DNA of 64,000 nucleotides from a bacterium (GTDB lineage: Bacteria > Desulfobacterota > Desulfocorpusculales > Desulfocorpusculum): contig JBBFLE010000004.1 of the NCBI GenBank assembly GCA_037481695.1, forward strand, positions 124,001-188,000, in the 5' to 3' direction. Below are positions 8,084 through 15,931 of the stretch, one piece after another. The notes beneath the pieces were generated by a model. It made no database searches and was not told the DNA's origin. It saw only the letters and a program-made list of their open reading frames with translations. Position numbers and translations under genes: made by a program. Each line of letters begins with the position of its first letter. The stretch's first letter is position 1.

Positions 8084-9412
8084 TCAACCCAGCATCCTCC
8101 TCATCTTCCAAAGGTCCAAAACGGTCTTGAACTTGGGAAGCCCTTCCAGGGCCTTCTGGAAGGCATGCTTTCTGATCTCTTGTTTGGGCATCTGCACCTG
8201 TTCGAAAAGATCGGCCAAGAGCCCTGTGAACCTAGAAGGCAGCTCATCCATGAGCCGTGGGAAAACCAAATGTGCTCTCTCTATGTTTTTCAACCTCTGC
8301 AGGTCTTTCATGAGAAAGCTCTCTCCCAACATTTTTTCGTAAAGAGAGAGAGAACCCCTGGAAAAATCCCCCAGCAAGTGCGCCTGTATGGCCGCCTCTG
8401 CCGCAAGTCTCCCTGAAAGCATGGCCAGATTGGATCCTTCATGGTAAATGGAAGCATTCACCAGCCCGGCCGCATCCCCCACTATGATCAGCCCGTGGTG
8501 GCAAAGCTGCCCCACGGCTTTGGGACCGCCTTCAGGGATCAGGTGCGCCCCGTATTCCAGAAGCTCCCCACCTTTAATATACCTGGAGATCTGGGGGTTT
8601 GCCTTGAAACCCTCCATTAGATCTTGCGGGGAAAGCTTGGCCTTTTTCATGTTCTCAAGTTTCACTATCATGCCCAAGGCCAGAGTTTCCTTGCCCGTAT
8701 AAAGAAACCCACCCCCCACCAGGCCTTGGAAAGGACTCCCAACCCACTCCATGGCTGCCCCGCAGCCAGGCTCAAGACCGAAACGATCCTCTATGGTGGA
8801 AGCCGGGAGAGCCCAGATTTCCTTTATCCCCAGCCCATAGCTCTGGGGGATCTGTCCGCTGCTCATTCCCAGACGGCCCCTAGCCCGCTCTGAGACCAAG
8901 CCAACAGCTCCTTCTGCCAGGATCACCACCGGAGCCTTAAAAGTATCCTCTTCCCCCCTTATTTGCACCCCCACGACCTTTGTCCTGGAGCCTTCCTCTT
9001 GGTAAAGAAGATCCTCCACCACACTGCCTTCCAGGAGCGTGGCACCGGCTGCTTCAGCTTCAGAGGCCAGCCAGCGATCGAATTGGGCCCTGTACACCAC
9101 CCAGGTGTGGTTATAGGGAGGTGAACTCCATTTCCGGGATCCAAAGCAAAGAAGGGAAAAACCTTCTGGCGTCAGGAGCCCTATCCCTCTTTGGGAAACA
9201 GGTCTCTCCAAGGGAGCCCTGGAAGCGAAATCAGGAATCTCCTGTGCCAGCACCGTGGAGTAAAGAAGCCCGCTTAGGTTCTTGGCCCCCGCATATGGGC
9301 CCCTTTCCACCACTATTACCTCTAGGCCTTCCCTGGCCAATCTGTGTGCAGCGGTCAGTCCTGCGGGTCCTGCCCCCACCACTATGACTTGGGTCTCTAT
9401 TTCTTCTCCCAT
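8084..9412 (-). CDS. fixC: FixC-like flavoprotein, ETF:quinone oxidoreductase
   Basis: A 442-residue flavoprotein. The N-terminal dinucleotide-binding motif GAGPAG sits at residues 13-18, followed by the VVERG element that ends the Rossmann unit, and a second FAD motif GLIIVGDAAGLVN lies near residue 310. The sequence matches the FixC/ETF-QO family, which takes electrons from reduced ETF and, with FixX, reduces membrane quinone. A hydrophobic central segment could provide monotopic membrane contact. It is the first gene of the minus-strand set with fixX, etfB, etfA and an acyl-CoA dehydrogenase. No nif genes are present, so a nitrogen-fixation role is not supported; fatty-acid or organic-acid oxidation fits the neighbours. 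Confidence 0.88.
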   Translation of the reverse strand: MGEEIETQVIVVGAGPAGLTAAHRLAREGLEVIVVERGPYAGAKNLSGLLYSTVLAQEIPDFASRAPLERPVSQRGIGLLTPEGFSLLCFGSRKWSSPPYNHTWVVYRAQFDRWLASEAEAAGATLLEGSVVEDLLYQEEGSRTKVVGVQIRGEEDTFKAPVVILAEGAVGLVSERARGRLGMSSGQIPQSYGLGIKEIWALPASTIEDRFGLEPGCGAAMEWVGSPFQGLVGGGFLYTGKETLALGMIVKLENMKKAKLSPQDLMEGFKANPQISRYIKGGELLEYGAHLIPEGGPKAVGQLCHHGLIIVGDAAGLVNASIYHEGSNLAMLSGRLAAEAAIQAHLLGDFSRGSLSLYEKMLGESFLMKDLQRLKNIERAHLVFPRLMDELPSRFTGLLADLFEQVQMPKQEIRKHAFQKALEGLPKFKTVLDLWKMRRMLG

Positions 9413-9513
9413 GGCTCACCGTTAATCTTACTTCAGGGCTTCTCTCCGATGGGTACCAAGGCGTTATGGTGGCACAAACCGCCCGTGAAATCAACCGGCG
9501 CAAGGCATCATGC

Positions 9514-9543
9514 TTGACAGGCGGGGGGAGTCTTTGCTAGGGT
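9514..9543 (+). promoter_or_regulatory. candidate sigma-70 promoter for the exported ASH-domain protein
   Basis: A consensus -35 TTGACA lies at 9514-9519. Eighteen bases later is TAGGGT (9538-9543), a poor -10 but preceded by an extended TGC. It faces the gene starting at 9609. The strong -35 supports it; the weak -10 limits confidence. Confidence 0.4.
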
Positions 9544-9608
9544 GCGATTCACAAATGGTGTTGGGAGGAAGACCTCTGAAAACTGTTTTCAAACAAAGGG
9601 GGGACGTC

Positions 9609-10718
9609 ATGGGACGGATTGCCGGATGGGTGATGGGCCTGTTGATCCTGCTTTGTTTGCAGGTGGGGCAGGCGGCCGCTCAGGAGACCTCTTTGGGGGG
9701 AGACTGGTGGATAAGCATAGGCGGAGCCGATAAGGGAGCAGGGGCTCTGACCTTTGGGGTGCCCAGCACAGGTGTATTTGAGGTCTCAGGCAATCTCATC
9801 ACCTTGGCAGGAGCCTGGCCTGCGAGCGTGGCCGCTGGGGGGGCCTTGAGAATTGATTACAGAGGGGAAATAACGGGCAACCTCCTGCTAGAATTCGACG
9901 GATTCGGACCCGTTGGAGAACTGGAGGTCACAGCAGGAGGCACAGACGCCAGATTTCAGAAGCTTTGGTTAAAGGGCTATTTGACATACGGGGAAATGAG
10001 CCCGATTCTGGTGCGCATAAAGGGGCAGAGGATGCCTGCCTCTCCACCCATACTCACAGGTAGAAGCATTCAGCAGGGTCTGCTCAAAGGACCCGGTCTT
10101 TTGAGTCGAACCCTGGATATAGTGGTGGGAGAGGAAGAGGATCTGAAATTTCCATTTTATGTGGTGACAGGCGGGGGCTCTGTGAGGGTAGATGGAAGCG
10201 ACGAGGATGTGATCATACTTGGGGTTTTCGGCCGCACTCCCACAGCCACTGGCACCAGAAAAAACAACATCTTCGGGTGGCTCTGGAGTAGTGATCCGAC
10301 CATGGACGAGGGACCTCTGGTTGGAAACCTTCGCAAGTCAGAAGGAAAGGCGCCTGAGTTTAGCGCTTCTGTAAAAGGTAACAGACGTTTTCAGCTCTCG
10401 GCAAAGCTTAAGGAGCCTGTGAGTCCCATTATTTCCGTTACCCCAGATTCCATAGATTTTGGCACCGTGGAGGTGGGGGAGTCTTTGACCCGTACCTTCA
10501 CGGTCACTAACATAGGAAGCGGCATCTTGGATGGGGAGGCCACTGTGGATGGTGCGGGCTTTTCTGTCACAGGTGGAAGCCCCTACAGTCTTGCTGCCGG
10601 GGAAAGCTCTCCTGTCACCATCGAATTCTCACCCACCAACTCCGATACTTTCTTCGCAACGGTCAGCTTCACCGGAGGCGGCGGCACGACCAGATCTGTC
10701 ACCGGAAAAGGTGAATAA
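9609..10718 (+). CDS. exported protein with C-terminal ASH (ASPM/SPD-2/Hydin-like) domain
   Basis: A protein of 369 residues. The start at ATG 9609 is chosen over the upstream in-frame ATG at 9510 because a signal peptide begins there (positive start, hydrophobic LLILLCL, cleavage after QAAA) and a GGGGG ribosome site precedes it. The middle 240 residues are rich in beta-strand and glycine and are not recognised. The last 100 residues read PDSIDFGTVEVGES followed by TFTVTNIGSG, the signature of ASH/choice-of-anchor-D Ig-like domains that occur in exported and surface proteins. It is a stand-alone gene between two divergent or convergent minus-strand operons, with its own promoter and a terminator. 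A periplasmic or surface adhesion role is possible but not shown. Confidence 0.72.
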   Translation: MGRIAGWVMGLLILLCLQVGQAAAQETSLGGDWWISIGGADKGAGALTFGVPSTGVFEVSGNLITLAGAWPASVAAGGALRIDYRGEITGNLLLEFDGFGPVGELEVTAGGTDARFQKLWLKGYLTYGEMSPILVRIKGQRMPASPPILTGRSIQQGLLKGPGLLSRTLDIVVGEEEDLKFPFYVVTGGGSVRVDGSDEDVIILGVFGRTPTATGTRKNNIFGWLWSSDPTMDEGPLVGNLRKSEGKAPEFSASVKGNRRFQLSAKLKEPVSPIISVTPDSIDFGTVEVGESLTRTFTVTNIGSGILDGEATVDGAGFSVTGGSPYSLAAGESSPVTIEFSPTNSDTFFATVSFTGGGGTTRSVTGKGE

Positions 10719-10749
10719 GAAACCCGCGTGAGACCAAAATCTATCGTTA

Positions 10750-10775
10750 GGGGGGCAGAGAGCCCCCCTTTCTTT
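10750..10775 (+). terminator. rho-independent terminator of the ASH-domain gene
   Basis: A perfect 7-bp GC stem, GGGGGGC at 10750-10756 and GCCCCCC at 10762-10768 with loop AGAGA, is followed by TTTCTTT. It lies 31 bases after the stop of the plus-strand gene. The opposite strand has no T-tract, so it mainly terminates plus-strand transcription. Confidence 0.85.
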
Positions 10776-10777
10776 AC

Positions 10778-11929
10778 CTATCTATAGGCTCCTTCTGTGA
10801 TGGTACGGGTGGGCTTGAAGATCTCTTTTTGAAAACGCTGGGCCAGCCTTTCGAGCCTTGCGGTCAGGGCTTGTGGTTCCTGGCTCTTGGCCACAGTCAT
10901 GGGGCCCACAGGATTTCCGGTTCCGTTTACCATGGCCTTGTCTATGTCCTCGGGGGAGCAAACACCCATCTCCAAAAGCTTGGTGGCCTCGTTGATCTGC
11001 ACGGCCAGGAGATCCATGGGATCCACCTTGTCCGTGGCCTTGGACAGATCAATGGAAGGCCTGCCCTGGGACCAATCATAAAACCCCCTGCCGGTCTTCT
11101 TGCCCAGCAGGCCTGCCTTCACCTTTTCTTCAACTGCCTTGGCCGGGGTGAAATCCGGATGCACGGTCTGGGCAAAATAAAGGCCAGCATGGTAGTTGAT
11201 GTCAATGCCCGTATAGTCCATGAGCTCATAGGGGCCCATGGGCAGTCCCAATTTCTTCAGGAGGGCGTCCACCTCTTCGGGTTGGGCTATGCCGTGATCC
11301 AAGATGCAACCCAAGAGCACGCCTCCGGGGGCCTGCACCCTGTTGACTATGAAACCAGGCACGTCTTTCTCTACTCGAACCGGAACTTTCCCTGTCTTGA
11401 GGCAGAAATCGTAGGCTTTCTGCATGGTGTCTTCTGAGGTCTGCTCCCCACGGATCACCTCCACCAACTTCATGAGAACTGCTGGGTTGAAGTAGTGAAG
11501 ACCCAGCACCTTTTCGGGCCTGCTGGTGGCCTGTGCGATCTGTGTGATGCGCATGGTGGAGGTGTTTGAAGCCAAGAGCGCATGGGCTGGAGCCAAGCGG
11601 TCCAGCTCCTGAAAGGTATCTTTTTTTAGCTGCAGGATCTCTGGGATGGCCTCAATGACCAAATCCGCATCTTTGACTGCCTCGCCCAGATCCACGCAGG
11701 GATGAAGCAGCTCTTTGTGTATGAGATCATAATGATCCTGGGTGAGTTTTCCCTTTTCCAGAAGCTTCTTGAGACTTTCCTCTATGCGCTGGACACCCCT
11801 GTCCACAAAACGCTGCTCTATGTCTCTTAGAAAAACCCTGTACCCTGCAAGGAGCGCCACCTCGGCTATGCCATGACCCATGTCACCGGCGCCTATGACA
11901 GCCACTGTCTTTATTTCCCCTGAGCCCAT
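10778..11929 (-). CDS. 3-hydroxyacyl-CoA (3-hydroxybutyryl-CoA) dehydrogenase
   Basis: A 383-residue protein starting at ATG 11929, preceded by AAAGGAGG; the frame runs further upstream to 12220 but that part is antisense-like sequence inside the thiolase gene. The NAD-binding motif VAVIGAGDMGHGIA is at the N-terminus, ASNTSTM and GLHYFNPA carry the conserved Ser and catalytic His, and a second helical domain repeats at the C-terminus. The family oxidises (S)-3-hydroxyacyl-CoA to 3-ketoacyl-CoA with NAD. It is the last gene of the operon after thiolase, 44 bases away. With the 4-hydroxybutyryl-CoA dehydratase relative upstream, conversion of 3-hydroxybutyryl-CoA to acetoacetyl-CoA is the most likely step. 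Confidence 0.88.
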   Translation of the reverse strand: MGSGEIKTVAVIGAGDMGHGIAEVALLAGYRVFLRDIEQRFVDRGVQRIEESLKKLLEKGKLTQDHYDLIHKELLHPCVDLGEAVKDADLVIEAIPEILQLKKDTFQELDRLAPAHALLASNTSTMRITQIAQATSRPEKVLGLHYFNPAVLMKLVEVIRGEQTSEDTMQKAYDFCLKTGKVPVRVEKDVPGFIVNRVQAPGGVLLGCILDHGIAQPEEVDALLKKLGLPMGPYELMDYTGIDINYHAGLYFAQTVHPDFTPAKAVEEKVKAGLLGKKTGRGFYDWSQGRPSIDLSKATDKVDPMDLLAVQINEATKLLEMGVCSPEDIDKAMVNGTGNPVGPMTVAKSQEPQALTARLERLAQRFQKEIFKPTRTITEGAYR

Positions 11930-11973
11930 TGTTCCTCCTTTCCCCAGCTCTGGAGCCAGAATCCTGGAGTTCT

Positions 11974-13176
11974 TCACTGCGCCCTTTCTATGATTACCGC
12001 TACCCCCTGCCCTCCTCCGCAGCACATGTTGGCACAACCATAGCGGCCTTTCTTGAGTTCCAGGATGCGGGCCAGGGTCCCCACAAGCCTCACTCCGGAT
12101 GCGCCCAGAGGGTGACCTATGGCGGTACCTCCTCCCATGATGTTCACCCTTTCGGGGTCGATGCCCAACTCCTTGATACAGTTGAGGGCAACTATGCAAA
12201 AGGCCTCGTTTATTTCCCAATAGTCTATGTCCTTGGCCTCAAGGCCTGCTTTTTCAAGAGCCTTCTTGGTGGCGGGAACAGGGCCTACACCCATTATGGT
12301 GGGATCCACCCCGGCAAAGCCTATGGAGCGCACCCAAGCCATGGGCTTTACTCCCTTGGCCATGGCTCTTTCTTTGGCCATGAGCACCATGGCAGTGGCC
12401 CCGGCGTTGAGGGGTGAGGAATTCCCGGCTGTTATGACTCCGTCAGGCTTGAAAGCAGGTTTTAGAGATTCCATGTCCTGGAGACTCGTGCCCTCCCTTA
12501 TTGCCTGGTCCCTATCCACCAGGAGCTTGGAGCCGTCTTCCTGTTCCGCCTCTATGGGAAGGATCTCACCCGCGAAAAAACCCTCCTTTTGAGCCTTGGC
12601 CGCAAGCTGGTGGGCCCTTACACCCCAGCGGTCCAGGTCCTCTTTGGTGAAGTTGGTCTGGGAAAATAGCTTCTCTGCCGTGAGTCCCATGTTCATGGCA
12701 TTGGCCATGTCCCAATGCTTCAGGTCAGGGTCCGTAAATAACCTGGGGTTGGGGCTGATGGCTCCTTTTTGAAGCAAGGCTCCTCCCATGGGGACACGGG
12801 TCATGTGCTCCATGCCCCCTATCAAGACAGTGTCAGCAAATCCGCAAGCTATCTCCATGAAACCTATCTGGATGGCTGCCATGGAAGAGCCGCACTGCTG
12901 ATCCACAAACTTGGCGGCTATTGTTTCGGGAAGGTCGGCCAGGAATATGGGGAATCTGCCTCCATAGGTCCACTGTTCCGAGACCCCCAGTGCTGTCCCC
13001 ACTATGAAATCCTCAACCTCCTTGGGCTCTACATTGCTTCTTCTGAGAACCTCTGGCAGCAATTTGGCCAAAAGGTCATCCGCCCTCAATTTGTGGAACC
13101 AGTCTCTGCCAGGCTCATTGGGTCTTGAGCGCGAAAGGGCAGTCCTCAGATATCCAACTATGGCCACATCTCTCAT
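11974..13176 (-). CDS. acetyl-CoA acetyltransferase (thiolase)
   Basis: A 400-residue thiolase with the nucleophile C95 in VDQQCGSSMA, the NEAF motif, GGGTAIGHPLGASG, and the second active-site Cys in the CCGGGQG motif at the C-terminus. These are the full set needed for cleavage of a 3-ketoacyl-CoA with CoA. It sits between the carboxyltransferase and the 3-hydroxyacyl-CoA dehydrogenase genes. Its neighbours suggest acetoacetyl-CoA as substrate, giving two acetyl-CoA. A 240-base gap separates it from the upstream carboxyltransferase; it contains only a 6-bp hairpin (13305-13323) without a T-tract and no obvious gene. Confidence 0.9.
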   Translation of the reverse strand: MRDVAIVGYLRTALSRSRPNEPGRDWFHKLRADDLLAKLLPEVLRRSNVEPKEVEDFIVGTALGVSEQWTYGGRFPIFLADLPETIAAKFVDQQCGSSMAAIQIGFMEIACGFADTVLIGGMEHMTRVPMGGALLQKGAISPNPRLFTDPDLKHWDMANAMNMGLTAEKLFSQTNFTKEDLDRWGVRAHQLAAKAQKEGFFAGEILPIEAEQEDGSKLLVDRDQAIREGTSLQDMESLKPAFKPDGVITAGNSSPLNAGATAMVLMAKERAMAKGVKPMAWVRSIGFAGVDPTIMGVGPVPATKKALEKAGLEAKDIDYWEINEAFCIVALNCIKELGIDPERVNIMGGGTAIGHPLGASGVRLVGTLARILELKKGRYGCANMCCGGGQGVAVIIERAQ

Positions 13177-13416
13177 CTTTCCACCTCCTTATGGTTTGTG
13201 CACAAGCTCTTAGGTATCGTTGACCCAGATAGACCATGAAGCCTGACGGAATTGTCTTGAAGATTCTCTTTTTCCATCTCTTCCCAAAAACTTTGCTAGA
13301 GTTTTCCTGGGCTATGTCCAGGACCCCCAAAATAGACTCTTACCTCGGTGCCTCGGCGAATATTACCCGTGGAATCCAATTTGATTCAGATCATGGAGGC
13401 TTTTATCCCCACCAAG

Positions 13417-15015
13417 TCAGAACTTGGTGGGCCAGTTGGCCAGCCTATGTTCCCCTATGCCTTCTCCCTTGGAGGTCTGGCATATCTCCAGAGCCCTTAT
13501 CAGAAAGCTTCTGGTTTCCCTGGGATCTATCACGTCCTGGATGTAGTATTGGCCTGCAGCCCCATAAGGCGAGGCATCCTCCACCATCTGCTCCACGAAC
13601 TTCATCCACTGTGACTGGGTTTCCCCTTGAGTTGCATCAGAGTCCTTGGACTCAAGTTTTCCCCCGAAGACCACGTTGGCTGCTATTTCAGGGGCCACAA
13701 AGCTCATTTCAGCAGTGGGCCAGGCCACCAGAAAGTCCGCCCCACATCCGGAGCCACACATGTTCCAAAAGGCCATGCCATAGCTTTTCCTTATTATTAT
13801 GGATATCTTTGGCACGGTGATCAGCCCCAAGGCGTTCATGTAATTCATCACCTTTGCGGCCACACGCTTTCTCTCGGCCTCCTTACCCACCATGAATCCC
13901 GGTATGTCGTGGAAAAAAATCAGTGGGATGTTGAAGGTATCGCACAGGCACAAAAAACTGATTACTTTGTCTATGCCGTCTGTGTCCATGGCCCCTGCAT
14001 TCACCATGGGTTGATTGGCCACAACCCCCACTACCCTGCCATGGATTCTGGCAAGGGACGTGATCACTGTCCTGCCGAAAAGGGGTTTGATGGGAAAGAG
14101 GCTCCCTTTGTCCACGATGCAGGACAGGAGTTTGTTCATGTCGTAGGCCCTGTTTCTCTTTTGGGGTAGCAGTTCCAGGATTCGGTCCATGCCTTCCCCA
14201 GATCCGGCCGGGACATTTTTTCTGGGGGGCAGCTCATCTTTGTGTGAGGGCATATAGCTCAGGAACTCCCGGATGAGAGTGAAGCATTCCTCTTCTGTTT
14301 CAGCCACCCTGTCGGCCATTCCTGTTATTTCTCCATGCACCTTCCAACCGCCCAGCTCTTCGTCTGTGACTACCTCGCTGATGGCGTATTGAAGTACCCT
14401 GGGACCAGAAACGCCCATGGCGCTTCCCTTTACCTGCACCACAAAGTCCGATAAACAGGCCATCCAGGTAGGCATCCCGTAGCATTCCCCCATTATGGCC
14501 GTGATCATGGGGGCCTCTCTGACTCGGCTCATGATCTGCAAATAGGAGTCAAAACCACCACCTCCGAAAGAGGCCAAGCCCCTGGAGCCCATGATGTCTG
14601 GCATGCGGGCTCCGCCCGCCTCGCCCAGATAGATGAGGGGCAAACCCCTTCTGGTGGAGGCCAGCTTCAGCTCTGCTTCCTTGCGGCCAGCAATTCTGCT
14701 GGAGGTGGCTGCCAGTACCGTGAAATCATTGGCTATGACCACCACATCCCTGCCCTCTATCCTTCCAAACCCACTCACCTTGCTATCTGCGGGCGTCTTG
14801 TCCTCCATACCCGGCACATCGGAGTGGGCTAGCATTCCCAACTCCAGGAAGCTTCCCGGATCCAGGAGAGCCTGGATGCGCTCTCTGGCGGTAAGCCTTC
14901 CCTTGGCGTGCTGGCGGGCTACTTTCTGGGCTCCTCCCATCTGTTGGGCCTGAGCCTTTCTTCTCTTGAGCTCTTCCAAGCTCCTGTTCACGGATAAATC
15001 CCCGTCTAGGGCCAT
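13417..15015 (-). CDS. acyl-CoA carboxylase carboxyltransferase subunit (beta/PccB-type)
   Basis: A 532-residue protein with the two crotonase-like carboxyltransferase halves. The N-terminal half carries KGRLTARERI and the GGARMPDIM segment; the C-terminal half has ANQPMVNAGAMDTDG and FHDIPGFMVG, the acyl-CoA/biotin pocket motifs. Family members transfer a carboxyl group between biotin and an acyl-CoA such as propionyl-, methylcrotonyl- or glutaconyl-CoA. No biotin carboxylase, biotin carrier or sodium-pump subunit is in the window, so the direction and partner are unknown. Position between the SDR and thiolase genes of a crotonyl-CoA-level operon suggests a small acyl-CoA such as glutaconyl- or ethylmalonyl-type substrate; this is inference. 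Confidence 0.82.
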   Translation of the reverse strand: MALDGDLSVNRSLEELKRRKAQAQQMGGAQKVARQHAKGRLTARERIQALLDPGSFLELGMLAHSDVPGMEDKTPADSKVSGFGRIEGRDVVVIANDFTVLAATSSRIAGRKEAELKLASTRRGLPLIYLGEAGGARMPDIMGSRGLASFGGGGFDSYLQIMSRVREAPMITAIMGECYGMPTWMACLSDFVVQVKGSAMGVSGPRVLQYAISEVVTDEELGGWKVHGEITGMADRVAETEEECFTLIREFLSYMPSHKDELPPRKNVPAGSGEGMDRILELLPQKRNRAYDMNKLLSCIVDKGSLFPIKPLFGRTVITSLARIHGRVVGVVANQPMVNAGAMDTDGIDKVISFLCLCDTFNIPLIFFHDIPGFMVGKEAERKRVAAKVMNYMNALGLITVPKISIIIRKSYGMAFWNMCGSGCGADFLVAWPTAEMSFVAPEIAANVVFGGKLESKDSDATQGETQSQWMKFVEQMVEDASPYGAAGQYYIQDVIDPRETRSFLIRALEICQTSKGEGIGEHRLANWPTKF

Positions 15016-15082
15016 CTGGCAACTCCCCTGATCTCCTTTGCTAGAAACCCATCCACCAAGGGTGGGATAGGACCTGGAGGAT

Positions 15083-15877
15083 TCAGACCTTCATACCTGG
15101 TAGATTCAAAGAGGCGGTGTTACCGCCATCCACAGCCAGGGCCTGCCCTGTTATATAGCTGGACTCATCACTGGCCAGGAAAAGAATGGCAGAGGCCACC
15201 TCCTCTGCGTGCCCATATCTTCTAAGCTCACAGCGACTTCCCAGCTTCCATTCCTTTCCCTTTTGCCTTGCCAAATCGAAGACAGGTTTTGTCATCTCGG
15301 TTTCTATGAGACCTGGGCAAACGGCGTTGACCCTCACGTTGTGCTCCCCCAGGTCACAAGCCGAAGTCATGGTGAAATTGATTATGGCTGCCTTGCTTGC
15401 GCTATATGCATTGCCTCCGGCCCCTGAACGAATACCAGCCACAGAGGAGACATTGACTATGGAGCCCTTTTTCCTTTTGATCATATGAGGCGCAGCATGT
15501 TTGGTTGCGAAAACCGTACCCAGCACATTGGTGCGGTAAACACTCAGCCACTCCTCTTCCTGCTGGTCTTCCAGGGGGCTTAGACCTCCGGCAATGCCTG
15601 CATTGTTCACCAGGATATCTATTTGGCCAAATGAAGATATGGCAGAGTCTATCAGCTCTTTGACCTGGCCCTCCTGGGATACATCTGTGCACCTGGCTAT
15701 GGCACTGCCTCCCTGAGAGGATATTTCCTGGATAACCTGCTTTAGCCTTTCCTCTCTTCTGGCTCCAAGCACCAGCAGGGCCCCCTCCCTGGCAAAAAGC
15801 AGGGCTGTGGCCCTGCCTATGCCGCTGGATGCCCCGGTGATGACCGCCACCTTTTGCTTCAAACGCCCCTCGGGCAT
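15083..15877 (-). CDS. SDR-family oxidoreductase (FabG-like)
   Basis: A 264-residue classical short-chain dehydrogenase. TGASSGIG at residues 14-21 binds the cofactor, NNAG and a Ser followed by YSASK give the catalytic Ser-Tyr-Lys, and GGNTASLN lies at the C-terminus. The R-R after the second beta strand (GARREER) hints at NADP preference. The family reduces or oxidises hydroxyl/ketone groups; FabG-like members act on 3-ketoacyl thioesters. Within this operon it could oxidise a hydroxyacyl intermediate or a hydroxyacid. The exact substrate is unknown. It follows the 4-hydroxybutyryl-CoA dehydratase relative by 54 bases. Confidence 0.85.
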   Translation of the reverse strand: MPEGRLKQKVAVITGASSGIGRATALLFAREGALLVLGARREERLKQVIQEISSQGGSAIARCTDVSQEGQVKELIDSAISSFGQIDILVNNAGIAGGLSPLEDQQEEEWLSVYRTNVLGTVFATKHAAPHMIKRKKGSIVNVSSVAGIRSGAGGNAYSASKAAIINFTMTSACDLGEHNVRVNAVCPGLIETEMTKPVFDLARQKGKEWKLGSRCELRRYGHAEEVASAILFLASDESSYITGQALAVDGGNTASLNLPGMKV

Positions 15878-15931
15878 GGCTCACCTCTCCTCTTTGACTC
15901 CCATGCCAGGTCTCAAACCCTGGTTTTCCCA

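Noticed and set aside
8084-9412. Nitrogen-fixation role for the Fix-type genes
   Set aside because: No nif genes are present; the acyl-CoA dehydrogenase in the same row favours organic-acid oxidation.
11930-12220. N-terminal extension of the 3-hydroxyacyl-CoA dehydrogenase frame
   Set aside because: It overlaps the end of thiolase in another frame and has Arg/His-rich composition; the true start has AAAGGAGG at 11929.
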